Origin: Turnera subulata
Lineage: Eukaryota; Streptophyta; Magnoliopsida; Malpighiales; Passifloraceae
NCBI GenBank assembly: GCA_028386065.3
Contig: JAKUCV010002511.1
Coordinates: forward strand, 126,737-190,736
Direction of reading: 5' to 3'
Length of the DNA stretch: 64,000 nt
The position numbers were made by a program, and so were the translations under genes. The notes under the pieces were generated by a model. The model did no database searches. It was not told where the DNA came from and saw only the letters and a program-made list of their open reading frames with translations. Every line of letters starts with the position of its first letter. The stretch's first letter is position 1. Shown piece by piece: positions 39,606 through 51,664 of the stretch.

Positions 39606-41424
39606 CATACAACCTGTTTACCCTTCAGGGTAAGGCTTCTACCGATTAGAAACCCAAATAAATACCAACTTAATAAAATCCCTAAATCATCTTCATAATG
39701 GGACGCTATAATTCAGAACTTTTTATTGAAGCTCTACATGTATACGTGCATAAGTGGGTAAATTAAGGCATCAACACAAGATTTGTACTTGTATATGACT
39801 ACAAAATTTCGGATCAGAATCAAGGTTATTAAACCCGCGCCGGCCATTGACCCGTTATATTGCCGATTAAATCGAGTCTGACCAGCATTAGAATTAATAG
39901 TGAAGAAAATTTATTTTTTTAGAAATGGTCTAATAAAAAGTCTGACCATGGCCCGACCAAAATAGAATTGTAGAAACTTTGATTCTTAACTTGGTAAAAA
40001 CAAAAAACGGGTCACTAAACCCAAAGACCCCGAGAACCAATAGTGGCCCGACCAGTTTTCAGATACTATAACCCGGAGGGGTAAAAAGATCTGGATTTGC
40101 CTCCAGCCGAGCCGTGCTGGGTTTGACGACAATGATCACAATGCTCTACCAATTTACAATTCTAACATAGGTGGGTAAATTAATTAGTGTTTCATATGAA
40201 GACGTCAACACGAGATTTCTAGTTGCAAAATAAAACTCATTAATTTCGGATCAGGCACAACAAAACCTTTATCGTTCTCCTTCCAACTTCAGAAAGGAAA
40301 AAAAGATCTTCCTACCAAGCATTCAACTCTGGCAGAATATGAGGGGCGACAGTTGTTTGGAGGGGGAAGCTTTTGTGTTTGATTTTGCAGAGGCAAAAAG
40401 AATGGCCAATAATATGCGCCGGTTTGGAAGCCACATTGATTTTTAGATCTAATATGGAAAACTAATTTTTGTCGAAAACTAATTAATATGGAAAACTAAT
40501 TAATCATAGGAAAGACTTGATTTGGCATTCTATTATGAAAGGCTAATTCGTCAAAAACATGAAGACGGGTCACTTTTACACGCAGATATGTTAAGCATCA
40601 ACCAAAAATTGTAAATTATAACATTCCTAATATAAAATAATTTGGAAATTCTATTGGGTTGATATTTTTCTAGGGTTTACAATTGGTAGAGGATTGTATC
40701 GGCTGAGTTTCTTACCATTGGATGGTTGAGTATTCGCCCATCTCAAGTTAAGAAAGACAGATAGGATGGACTGCCAACGTGTCCAACCCATACATGCCAC
40801 TTAGCAGCCTTGTCAGCAATGCCCAAGTCCAGTGTTGACTTTTATTTTGACTACGAGTGAATAACTCAATTTGGATAATCACTGAGGTGCCCAATCCACC
40901 AAATAGTAAAATAGTACCTGAATTGACAAAGAAGGTGATAACGCATTTAAATGATTTAATACCTTGATGCAAGAAAAATGGACATGTAACAAGAAGTCAC
41001 TGTCATTACTTCTAACATTTTCCCTTTTTTTATTTTTTTCTAAATGAATTATGAAAATGAAAACATTGAAACAAGTCATGTTTAAAGGCATTTTGAGTCC
41101 TAAACCTTTAAACAAAGGTTATTGAAAGGTTTTGGGCATCTTTAGAAATAGTTGTACATTCACTTATTGAAAGGTTTAGGATTGCAATATCGATTTTGAA
41201 AGATTTAGTACTTAATTAGTTTTTTTTAAAAGGTTTAGGACTCAAAATGTCCTTATCCCAAACGGTTAGGACTCAAATATCAATTTTGAAAGGTTTAGGA
41301 CTCAATTAATTTTTGCTTAAAAGTTTAAGACTCAAAATGCCCTTATCCAGTAATGTTTCATTATTAATATTTTGAACCTTAATGAAAAATACACCGTAAG
41401 ATTGACAACAATTGTAAAGCACAC
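39606..41424. other. Intergenic, nothing recognised
   Basis: No credible ORF. The part from 41100 to 41340 repeats GAAAGGTTTAGGACTCAA words loosely. Confidence 0.4.
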
Positions 41425-41985
41425 AACGTGAAATTTCCGACGTGCTTCGTCCCCATTTGCATGCTATTGCTCTCGGGTTCTTCCCACGCAACATAATTAA
41501 TTAAACAATGCATTTCGGCCCATAGGTTGGTTTCGCGTTCTACAAAGGTCTTGAAATTTATGGCCCGTTTTTGTCTCGGAACACATGCTGCTCCTTTCTC
41601 GTTCTGTAAACATTGTGAAATTTCGGACGAGTTTCGTCCCCGTTCCCATATTGTTGCTTTCGAGTTCTTCCAACATGACATAGTTAAACAACGCATTCTG
41701 TCCCCGAGCACACATTGTTGCTTTCGCATCCCACAAAGGCCGTGAAATTTAGGACACGCCTTGTCTCGGTGCACATGTTGCTCTTTTCTGGTTCCACAAA
41801 CGTTATGAAATTTCGAACGCAATCTCGTCCCCGTTCACAAGCTATTGCTTTCGAGTTGTTCCAACGTGGCATAATAAGAAGTGTGTTTCATCTCCGAGCG
41901 CATGTTGTTGCTTTCGCGTTTTGCAACGGTCGTCAAATTTAGGGTTTGTTTTTGTTCCGGAAAACATTTTCTTGATGAAATTAAT
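41425..41985. repeat. 189-bp tandem repeat, three copies, with internal sub-repeats
   Basis: The landmark GAAATTTC/TCGGACG followed by TCGTCCCC recurs at 41430, 41617 and 41807 (periods 187 and 190). Each unit contains about three diverged sub-units of around 60 bp marked by TTGCTTTCG and a CAAxxxxxTGAAATTT word. Long frames on both strands are by-products. This is a small satellite-like array. Confidence 0.8.
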
Positions 41986-44050
41986 ATGCACCGAGGGAAT
42001 TGTGATGTTGTGGTGGATTACTCTTGCTCTTTGCTTAGTTCCCAAAGAGGTTTGACCACTAATCTGGATCTAACAATCTTGAGTGTAGAGACGAGCAACG
42101 GGGAGAGATTAATCCGGTAAGATACTCTTTAGTGTATTTTTTCATTTAAAAAAACCTTGGGGTAATCACTTAATCACAATGAAACTAGTGTGGTGTAAAT
42201 CCCAATTTCCCCCTTTGGTCTCCAAGAAGCGGTGAAAATATTCAGCAAGCACCTTATGTATATACGTGTCATAGTATTATATTTTAAAAAGATTGGACAA
42301 CAATTTGATATCTTTGAGGACCAACCAAGCTCAACTTAAATTAGTTAGAACTAGATAGTCAGGACTTAGTAGTGGGTCAACCGAACCGGATTAATCACTT
42401 TGAATGTTTGAATACCAACAAAATGCATTACTGATAGGGCATAACGATGTATGATTTTTAAAAATTAAAATGACAATGTGATAAAACATAAATGATCATT
42501 TTTTTGTACATGGGAACTTATAAACTGAACCCATGACCATTTTGTGTTGGCCATAAATGATTATTATGATATGCCATGCGAATTAATGAGAAAATTATTC
42601 AAATCATTCTCCAGGTGTTGAAACTCCAACAAATAATTCAAATCTTTTCCCTTTTGATCGGAAAAGAAACATTAATTGAAACAAGAACGTACAATTACAG
42701 TAAGCTGAGAAGAAGCCCTGGTTACACATAAAGATACCTGGTTACACATAAAGATACAAACAAGCCGATAAAAATCAAACCGATAGAAAACCTGGACCGT
42801 TGCCACACATTTTAGTTGCAGCATCAATTTAACACACATCAAAATATAACTCATTTCTTAACAAAGAACTCATTTTCTACATCTTTGCTCCGGTTTCCTT
42901 CAATGATTTTGTTGCAATAATTTGGAGCATGAACATCATATAAACTACTGGAGAGTCGGTATAATTACATCGCAGGATTTGCAATCAACAACTACAATTT
43001 AATAGTCTTTCACCCTGAGCATCAAACAGTCATTCTACCCTACTAGTAATAGCATACACTGCATATGCACTGCCTCGCAATAAGAAAGCCGCATCATCAG
43101 ACTTGTAATAACACAATTTAAGTGCCATAGCTTACACAACCAGTCATTTTTATGAGGGAAAAAAAAAAGAAAAAAGAAAAAAGAACACCATTTCAATGTT
43201 TTACTGCCGCTAGCAAAATAGTATCTTTAAATGCTCTACTCCCAAGCATGACAAAACCTTCTAACAACAATCCAGTGCTTCAAACACCTACTCAAATAAT
43301 TAAAGACGCACATAGCTAAAAATCATATTTTCTCTAAGAGTGCTATGTACGCAGCACCATACCTACACCATCCATACTTACCCTCAAGAAAGAGTGTAAC
43401 TTAACAGCTGAGTTTTAGATGGTTAATTTACATTAGCCCTCAATAAACATTGTTACCTTGGCTGCTGAATTTTTTTTTTTTTAATGTAATTAGCTGTAGT
43501 ACAATTTTCAGGAGAACACCAAACATGCCAGTGTGACTAGTTGTCATCAAACAACGCCCCAACAGAAATGAGTTTCTTCGAACACAAAGATAACATATCA
43601 TTGAAATAAACAACTACCCACACAAACTGTCCACAACAAGTAACACAGACCACTTGGAGGCACATCAAGCCAATGAGGAGAACATTGCTTCATCCTTGCT
43701 GCCTTAGCAACAAGTCAGCCACCATGTTGGCTGATCATTGGACAAACTGGATGGAAACATGTGTATCGCAGAAAGTGGATGGAAACATGTGTATTCAACA
43801 AAATGCATGCTCTTTGATGGGGATCACTCTATTAAACCTCAAGAGTATATCTCCTACGTCTTGGTACCACAAACATTGTTCATCAATAAGGAAACAACAA
43901 GTGCAGAGTAGAACAGCATCAAGCAAACCCACAATAAAGGAAATCTCGAATACACCAAATCAGCGAGAATTTAAAAAATCTTACTGGTTCTTGGACACTG
44001 CAAATCAAATCCAGCCAGCAGTCAAATTTTTTTTTAAAGCTTTGATATAG
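41986..44050. other. Intergenic and probable 3' flank of the ROS3-like gene
   Basis: AT-rich, no recognised gene. The last several hundred bases likely hold the 3' UTR of the minus-strand gene ending at 44051; no terminal exon beyond it was found. Confidence 0.45.
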
Positions 44051-46681
44051 CTACTTATCATTATTCGTTCTCTTGCGTGATCCACTTACAGCCGCTTTAG
44101 CATGGGCCCATTCTTTCACAGAAGCAGTGGTTCTCATAAATGAGCATGTCTCCCCAATGGCGCCATCATCCTTAAGCACATCTAGGGCTACTTCAGTATG
44201 TTTTTTATCAGTTACTGAAGCAGAAGTTGGATCATTAACCACAGATTTCTGCTTCCTCATTTCTCGAGCATCTTTTACTTGAGAATCAGTCCTAAAGCCC
44301 ACTTGTGTCGCAGGGTGGGTTTCAGATTCACTTCTATTGGCTTCAATTAAATCACCATGCTTGCTGTTTTTGGGCTTGTAAACTTCCACTTGATTTTGTT
44401 CCGCTGGCTCTTGCTCTTCAAAACTGATCCCAGGCAAGATTTGTGTGATGCTGAACGTACCACTGTTATTTCCACCAATCAATTGTGTCCATGATGATTT
44501 ATGAAGCCATCCAGAACCTCTGCCCGAGTTACTGAAGGAAATGTCTGTCTGGGTAGGCTGTTGCGCTTCTGCAAGCCCTTCCACCAGTTTTGTTTTGTTC
44601 AATTCCTTGTCTTGGTTTTTGCTCCCAAAAATTTTGCTATCAGTTATAGGAGAGCCAGGTGGAGCATCAGCTTCAATTTCACTATCAGTATCAGGCGAGT
44701 CTGGTGCAGCATCAGCCTCAATGATGCTATCAATATCAGGAGAGTCTGGTGCAGCATCAGCCTCAATTTCACTATCAATACCAGGAGAGTCCGATGCCTC
44801 CTTGTCATTACCAGTATCAGAAGAGTATGATACAGTATCAGCTTCAATTTTGCTATCACTATAAGGAGAGCCAAGGGAAGCATCAGTTTCAATTTCGTTA
44901 TCAGTATTAGGAGAGTCAGCATCAGGTTCAATTTCACTATTAGTATCAGGAGAGCCAGGTAGAGCATCAGGCTCAATTTCGCTATTAGTCTCTATAGAGT
45001 CTAGCGTGGCATCAGACTCAATTTCGCTATCAGTACCAGCAGAGTCAGCATCAGATTCAATTTCGCTATCAGTATCAGTAGAGCCTGGTGCAACATCAGC
45101 CTTAATTTCGCTATCAGTGTCCGGAGAGTCAGGAGTAGCATCTTCCATTTCGCTATCAGTATCAAGAGAGTCCAATGCAGCATCAGCTTTAGATTGTTCT
45201 GTTGAATCAGGTAAATTGCTTGACAATACTTGTGAGGCACTGAATTCGGCATTATCCCCCACAAGTTTTTTCCATGACGATTTCTGAGACCAAGAAAAAT
45301 TAGCGGTAGACTGTTTAAACCCCGCTTCTGGCTGAACACATTTAGTCTCCAGTGGAATTTTGGGGGCATTTGAGGGAGAATCTGAGGTCCCTTCGAAGGC
45401 AGAGGTGGAATTTTCTTCGCGAGGGACTGGGTTACTCTGGCTGGTAGGAGATGAAGCATTTGTTTTCTGCTTCTTCGATGCCCCTTGAGTTTCTAGGGAG
45501 TTAGAAGAGCTTCTATTGTTGAATCTTGATTCCTGGGTTGTTCAAGGAAGCAAATGAACATACGTAGAAGAATCGCTCCAAAAGTTAAAAGACAAGCATG
45601 AAAGAGAAAGAACTTCCACCTACTGATAGAGCACGGAGTATACCTGATGAGCAGAGCTGGCTCCTTTGCCTTGGCTCACCCAATTAGTGAGAAGATCATC
45701 TTCATCCGAGGTAGAATCTTCTTGATTCTGATCAGGTTCTGGTTCATTGTCAGCAACAGCAACTGTACTATCTGTTTTGTTGGGCAATGGAACCTGAGGG
45801 GCAGGGGCTGCAGCATTTTGAGACCCTAACAGCTCGTTCAGCACAGAATTCATCAAATCCAGTTCTTCAACATTCATCACACTTCCAAACTGATCCGAAG
45901 CAGGAGTTTGCTGGGAATTGGCATCGGCATTGGCTTTAGTGGCATCGGCATCAGGCGGTGAGTGTTCTTCACAGTCACAAAAGTGTCTGGGAAGTGGAGG
46001 GACCTCAACACGCCTGAAGCTGTACTTGTGCCTTCCCGTACCACTAAAAGGTATAGCTTTCACCTGCAACAGAAAGCCGTCATCTACTTGACAAAACAAA
46101 AGGAGAAAATCCACCCAATGCAAAGCAATAGTAGCAAAACAAAACCCAATACAATCAAGAATCAAACGAAAGTAAAACATCATTATCTACCTTGCTTAAT
46201 CTGGGGAAGAAAATCTTGAGGCGCGTCTTTTCCAGATTGAGCTCTTCCTTGTTATCATCAACATCATCACTGGTGGGGGCGGAGGTGGAAGAAAGAAGAG
46301 CATCTTCATCCCACTCCCGCCTCAGGCGAGCAACATAATCTTCCTTTGCCTTTTCAAGCCTAAGCCTGCCACCCTTCCATATGCAGCCATTGTACTACAT
46401 ACCCACATCCAAAATTCTGTTCAGTTTTTATTTATCTATCAACGAAAATAAAATAATTTTTTTTTTAAAAAAAAAAATCTTACGGTGCTGAAGAGCTTGG
46501 AAAGGGATTTATCGGAGGCAGGGAGGAAGTTGATGTAGGCAAAGCTTCGGCCTTTGGTCCGGATTATGTCGAGGGACTCCACCCAACCCAGTGACCCGAA
46601 TATCTTACCCAAATCATCGCCGCTCACTTTCTCCCCTAAACCACCCACGAATATTCTCACTCCCTCTCCTCCTCCGTCCAT
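44051..46681 (-). CDS. ROS3: RRM protein, REPRESSOR OF SILENCING 3-like
   Basis: Exons on the minus strand: 46484-46681, 46191-46394, 45644-46063, 44051-45532, all phase 0, 767 aa. The N-terminal RRM has RNP2 RIFVGG (9-14) and RNP1 KGRSFAYINF (43-52), followed by the KLFSTYNGCIWKGGRLRLEK continuation across exons 1-2 and a WDEDALLSS acidic segment, as in plant ROS3/NOL8-type proteins. ROS3 binds small RNA and acts with ROS1 in DNA demethylation in Arabidopsis; that role is inferred. Two SSW..L.G.N...FS..Q.L motifs flank a long acidic repeat (PDSPDTDSEIEAD) unique in look to this copy. The C-terminus is basic (SRKRTNNDK). Confidence 0.85.
44640..45195 (-). repeat. In-frame acidic tandem repeat in the ROS3-like gene
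   Basis: About 12 units of 13-18 codons, consensus SPDTDSEIEADAAPD, coded by a repeated AGTCTGGTGCAGCATCAGCC-like plus-strand word. Units differ by whole-codon indels, so the frame is preserved. The result is a long stretch of negative charge with evenly spaced Ser-Pro sites. Confidence 0.85.
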
Positions 46682-47226
46682 CTCTTCTCTCCTCTTCTTT
46701 GCCCCTTGTTCAGGCAGAAGCGATGTATTGAGTGGCGGTGGTTGGTGGTGAGAAGTAGCTCCGGCGAGCGAAGCTGGTGTTTTTATTTTATTTAGCGAGC
46801 CCCTTTTAGTGGTGGAGCAACGGACAACAGACGCCGGCGCGTGTCGTGGGGGAAATAGAGAAAGAGATGCTAGGATATTGTGAGTTTTCTAATGGGCCTT
46901 AAAGGGAGCATTTGGGCTTCATCTGTGGGATTGGATTCACACAAGCGTTATTGGACCTATATGGGTAATGTCTTAATTTATCTACTTTACCTAAAGGATT
47001 TTCATTTTCCCATTAGTACCTGCCAATATGTACATCTTTTGTTTAAAATAAATATGATTCGTAATCGACTAGCATCGTCAATCATATGATATACCACTAT
47101 CAGTTATCTAAGTTGCCTAATTTATTGTTGTTTATAATTTAAAATCCACAAACCAACCAAATACAGACATAATTCACAAAAAAAAAAAAATATTCACATA
47201 ATCACTAGGGTAATCTTGGTTTCAGG
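46682..47226. other. Intergenic between ROS3-like promoter and NFD4-like 3' end
   Basis: The first part is the 5' flank of the minus-strand ROS3-like gene (pyrimidine-rich leader). The rest is AT-rich with no ORF recognised. Confidence 0.5.
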
Positions 47227-49071
47227 TCAACTATATATTGTTGGTAGCGGTTCTGGTATTCTTCTTGGTGTTATCACTGCCTCCCCCTGCACAGCTTTGG
47301 CTTCTGCCTCTCCCAGTGGAAGGCTGCCTTGCCTTGAAGAGGCTGCAACAGTTTCCACAGCCAATGCTTCCTCCCTAAACTTGTTGTAGATATCACTCCT
47401 GTAAAATTTTCTTGTCCTAAGCACCAACAGAATTGAGACAAGGAACCCAAAAAATGCTGCAGCCGCAATTATAACAAATGCCTCTCTAAAGCACTGGACC
47501 CCGGTGCAATTCAACTCCCTCCCTGCTTGTCTTGTAAGACCTAAAGCTGCCATTTGTTTCAAGGCCTCTCTATCGTAAAGTCGACCAGCCACTTTGACAT
47601 TGAAGATAAGTGACCCAACTGGGCTTGAAATTGAACCCACACTGTACAGAGTAGAGAAGTGTTTAAGGCCAAATATCTCGGATACTATGGCTGAAACCAG
47701 GGGCAGTTGAGCTCCTAGACAGAAACCGATGATAATTGTGGCAAAGTAAAGAGAATTAGCAACTCCAAAAGCGATTAGGAGATGACCAACGCATGACAAG
47801 AGTATAACTAAAGTGAGCATCAGTGGACGAGGGACCTTGTATTTTGTCAGGACTATTTCAGAGGCAAAGCCCGCAAGGACTCGGCCCAGGAAATTCCATA
47901 TACTCACAAGGGATATAAAGGTGGCTATGCTACTACTAGTTTGGTAGCCTAATGACTTGGCGATCTGACCCAAATTGTCGATGGCTGCTAGTGCTCCACC
48001 AACACCGCAAGTTGTTGAAATGAAGATAATAAGCATGTCAATGCTGCAAATGGCTTGTGGTATGGTGTAGTCTTCACCTCTCTCTGGTTGGTTGAAAATG
48101 TCCTTGATCCAACAACGTGGATCCAAGTTCTTAATCCAAGAGAATGGCTCCAGTTTTGCTTCGGGTGCTGGTGGTGCTGCTACTGCTTGGGGATTTTCAG
48201 ACACAACATTCAATTCGGGATGGTAATTCAGAACTTCTTCCTTTTTTTGTCGGAGATTGAGTTCTTCTTTTATGACAATAGCAAGTGGGAGAAAAAGAAA
48301 AAGAGTAACACATGTTGCAACTCCAATGTACTCGGGTCTATTAAATTTGAGCTTCCTCTGGAGGATAATGATGGCCATGATAAACCCAGCAAGGCCGAGT
48401 GCTATGTAGAGGAAGTTATATAGAACCCTAAGTACCTTCAGCTGTGGAACAACCTTCATGATGCGAATGGTTCGGACAAAAATCAATGGAACAATGGCTG
48501 GAAGCCAGGCAGTAAGCAAGATTAGAGACTTGGAGTCATTGCCATAGAAAGCATGGTATAGTTGCGTCATGATTGCTCCACTAAGACCTATAAGCCCTTT
48601 CAGTAGCCCAATGACACTGCCGCGGCTTTCAGGGAAATTCCTGACACAGGTGACCAGAGCTCCTGTGTTGGGAAATGATGCAGCATTTGTGGCAAGGCAC
48701 ATGTACAAACACATTTGCCAGAGGTGGGGCTTGGCAATGCGGCCGGTGACCGCAACCCATATCAGGAAATATGCAACGAAGTTCGTGACTGCACCAATCG
48801 ATAGAACCACCCATGGTGGCATGACTTCATACACGAGGCCTGCCACAACTCCAAGATTGCCACCTAAGTCTTTGAAGAAGCTTAGAGTACCGATGTCAGT
48901 TTGATCATAGCCTAAAGATGACTTGATGTCACCAGAGTAGAGACCAAACATGTAGCTTGTGCCATTGACAGACATGATCAAGAGGGAAGCAAATATTATG
49001 AACCATCTACCAGATAGTATCTGCAAGCCGAAGCTACTTATTTCGCTCCAGCGGCGCCAGGACTCGGCCAT
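47227..49071 (-). CDS. Nodulin-like / NFD4-type major facilitator transporter
   Basis: Single-exon ORF of 614 aa, complete. Starts MAESWRRWSEISSFGLQILS, then RWFIIFASLLIMSVNGTSYM, the hallmark opening of the plant Nodulin-like domain (about 20-265). SYMFGLYSGDIKSSLGYDQT, FFKDLGGNLGV, NTGALVTCVRNFPESRG and GLIGLSGAI follow. After a soluble loop (about 275-340, with a WIKNLDPRCWIKDIFN stretch) comes the C-terminal MFS half (CGVGGALAAIDNLGQIAKSL, WNFLGRVLAGF, LIAFG). About 12 membrane segments. The family is annotated as NUCLEAR FUSION DEFECTIVE 4-like; substrate is unknown. Intron-free structure is not unusual in the family. No disruption seen. Confidence 0.9.
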   Translation of the reverse strand: MAESWRRWSEISSFGLQILSGRWFIIFASLLIMSVNGTSYMFGLYSGDIKSSLGYDQTDIGTLSFFKDLGGNLGVVAGLVYEVMPPWVVLSIGAVTNFVAYFLIWVAVTGRIAKPHLWQMCLYMCLATNAASFPNTGALVTCVRNFPESRGSVIGLLKGLIGLSGAIMTQLYHAFYGNDSKSLILLTAWLPAIVPLIFVRTIRIMKVVPQLKVLRVLYNFLYIALGLAGFIMAIIILQRKLKFNRPEYIGVATCVTLFLFLPLAIVIKEELNLRQKKEEVLNYHPELNVVSENPQAVAAPPAPEAKLEPFSWIKNLDPRCWIKDIFNQPERGEDYTIPQAICSIDMLIIFISTTCGVGGALAAIDNLGQIAKSLGYQTSSSIATFISLVSIWNFLGRVLAGFASEIVLTKYKVPRPLMLTLVILLSCVGHLLIAFGVANSLYFATIIIGFCLGAQLPLVSAIVSEIFGLKHFSTLYSVGSISSPVGSLIFNVKVAGRLYDREALKQMAALGLTRQAGRELNCTGVQCFREAFVIIAAAAFFGFLVSILLVLRTRKFYRSDIYNKFREEALAVETVAASSRQGSLPLGEAEAKAVQGEAVITPRRIPEPLPTIYS

Positions 49072-49170
49072 TGTTTCACAGTAACAGAAATGTCACTGTG
49101 TGTGTGTGCGCGCTCTTTTTCTTCTATTATTGTTACTTTTCGTTCACTACATTCACACAGCTTGCAGGAT

Positions 49171-49178
49171 TATTTATA
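49171..49178 (-). promoter_or_regulatory. Probable TATA box of the NFD4-like gene
   Basis: TATAAATA on the minus strand, about 100 bp upstream of the ATG at 49071, giving a plausible leader of about 70 nt. Confidence 0.5.
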
Positions 49179-50153
49179 GCTAAGGTTTGGGGAAAGCTAG
49201 CACTCGCCCAAACAATTGTTGACTTTCTGTGCTTCTGCTGCATTAAGATGACATGACTTCATACCATTATTCCATCCCCTCTATATATATTATTGGAACC
49301 ATGACTGGAAGGCGTGGAAGCCATACATATTATATGTAGAATGATGGAATTATTGGATCCCCTGACCCACCATTAGGACATTAATTTATCTCAAAACCAA
49401 TCAGCAAGATTGTCTCTGCCCGTTTGGCCTGTTCCTTTGGGGAGGAATCTAACATTGAATCTAAAAGTAAAATTAGCATTAGTTAGCAGCCAATGGCTAA
49501 AGAAAACTCTTTGGATGCCCTATCAATGGCAAGTAGCTGAAAGACAAAACTCATTTGGCCGACACCAGCAGGGTTGATCACGCCAAAATTTAGCGTAGAT
49601 GGAGCTATCATGATGACTACACCCCCTCAATTTGGTAACCTCCATGGGTTGACATACCATTTCCGATATTCCGGCAAATTATAAAAAGAATCCTTGCCGG
49701 CCAGGTTGCTCCCATGGAGCCACAAACAAAACTGCCCACATGAGGCAGGCTTAATTTCGGCCCAACCGCCCAAGAGGAGACTGTGTGTCCCGTAGCAATC
49801 GCTCACGGTATATGTATTGTTGATGTGTCTTTTATGTACGAGTGTTAATTTTCGTCTTTGGCAATTAGAGTGATGACGTGGTTATGTATCTGAGTCTATT
49901 TCACACGTGGCACAATGCGATTGGTGCCATGTGAAAAATTTTTGTAGGATCGACAAACTAGGAAATCTGATAAATAAGTTGGCCTGACCCACGGTTGTTC
50001 CCATGGTGCCAATAGAATTACGACACGTGTCAAGTGTGGAGGGGGGTCTGGGAAGATGGCCACGTCACCCATGCTGCTCAAGATTCACAAAAGGCACAAA
50101 AATTAAAAGAAAGTCGGGTTGTATAAAAGAAGTACAAAAACTTTGGAGTACAC
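49179..50153. other. Intergenic, upstream of the NFD4-like gene
   Basis: No recognised ORF. Contains ACACGTGG and GACACGTGTC, G-box-like ACGT cores, near 49905 and 50030; their relevance is unproven. Confidence 0.4.
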
Positions 50154-50360
50154 TGAAACGCCCCGACCCCTATTTACCGTACACAGTAAACACGTGCCGG
50201 AACTGTGACAACCCAACTAAAATCAAGCCTAGCATACAGTGTGTACAACAGAAACTCGGCCCCAACGGCCCAAAATAGGAAACATCATAAATAACAAAAC
50301 CGGCCCAATGGCCTAATAATATCAATAAAATGCACAACGGAAGACTTAACAACTCACAAA
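50154..50360 (-). mobile_element. LTR 3'-end fragment, same family as the solo LTR
   Basis: Matches 29126-29330: TGAAACGCCCCGACCCC, GTAAACACGTGCCGGAACTGT, CCCAAAATA..AAACATCA and GGAAGACTTAA..AACTCAC are shared in order. Homology stops at about 50360, so it is a truncated copy. Confidence 0.85.
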
Positions 50361-51115
50361 ACACGAGAATTCTTCCAACCAAGAGTTGGAATGCTAAACT
50401 CGCATAGACCGACTCTCTCTCTCCCTTTCCCCCTCTATCTCTAGAATTCTTCCAACCAAGAGTTTCTAATTTTCATTCAGGGGCTGCCGCCGGGATACCG
50501 GAGGCTTCTTCTTTTCTTCATCTTTCCTACCATAAATAAATTATAGGTTATTTGCTGTTATTATAGTGCAGCCTCTCCACTACCATCCTGGGTAGTTTTT
50601 CTTGCTCCATATGGGAGGTTCTTTTTGTTCTTTGGCACAAAAACAGTTCAGATCTATAGATTGGAGACATTTTTTGACCCTATCTACTCGGTGTTCAAAT
50701 TATACTTGCCTTCTCATCGATCTACACGTGTCAAAACTAATTGATGTCTTGAAGCTTTGGGTCTCTTTTGTGTCCAATGTTGAGAGCTTAATGAAGACAA
50801 ATGGAAGATGCAAACAAGTTCTTCAGGTTGGGTTAGAGAATATTTGTTTATTAGAGCATGGGTGGAGCATAGAAAATCTCCTATGTAAAGGCTACTCTTG
50901 GAAACCTTTTGTGTATGGTGGCACTGAAGTGGATCTAACGGATGTGTATGCCTTCATGATGGAAGTGTTGCAAGTTCAGATTAGGATGCTACCTGGACAT
51001 AAAATCCTCCATAGTTTGTAATAGATTTGAATATTTTCTTGCTTTAGCTTGTTGTAGCTATTGTATTTTCTGTGTACTTTTCAATTTGTGGAATGAATAT
51101 CTACGGTTTTATAAA
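50361..51115 (+). other. Unassigned transcribed-looking segment with ORF and A-run
   Basis: Contains an open frame 50602-51021 (139 aa, starting MLHMGGSFCSLAQKQFRSID) with no family I recognise. The final part (TTGTGGAATGAATATCTACGG then an A run ending at 51123) resembles a retrotransposed 3' end. A 22-bp direct repeat (50366-50387 and 50443-50464) lies before it. It could be a gene fragment moved by a LINE. Confidence 0.3.
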
Positions 51116-51664
51116 AAAAAAAAATGTAACCACATAATCCTTGGCCCCACTAGAAGGAAGAAACACCAAAAATAAAAAGAAGAAATGACTTTTGGATCTT
51201 AGAATTTTTGTGACGGCTCTATCATATATGCTTTTTTTCTCATCCTTATTTTTCTCCTTGGCTATAAGCATCGGACATATCCAATTGAAGATTTGGATCA
51301 CTGCTAATTTCCATTGCTTCCTCCTTCCTTTGAACTTGATTTCACTATAAACCTTTTGGATTTCTAATCCTCATACTGGTCCTTAGCACCTCAAATCCGT
51401 TCTCATCAAGCTAATCAACCTCTCTCAAGTTTCTTTCTTTGAAACTCTTTTCAATCATTTTGCCAGGAGGCTTCTTCAATCATTATAGGAGTCTTTTAGC
51501 ATCATCGTCTCTTGGTTGTATCTTTCCTCTGTTCTAATAGTATAAAATAGATAGATAATTTTTTTATTTTTTTATTTTTTTTGTGGCTGAGTCGTCTTGA
51601 TTTTTTAATTATATACCTATATAAATCACACCTAATAATACCTTCCTTCAATCAAAGCAAGGAG
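51116..51664. other. 5' flank of the SABATH gene
   Basis: AT-rich, no gene. Promoter elements were not distinguished. Confidence 0.4.

Noticed and set aside
41306..41942. Cys/Arg-rich ORFs on both strands
   Set aside because: By-products of the 189-bp tandem repeat.
44541..45287. Ser-rich plus-strand ORFs
   Set aside because: Antisense shadows of the acidic repeat in the ROS3-like gene.
48569..48904. Plus-strand ORF over the transporter
   Set aside because: Shadow of the 614-aa NFD4-like frame on the minus strand.
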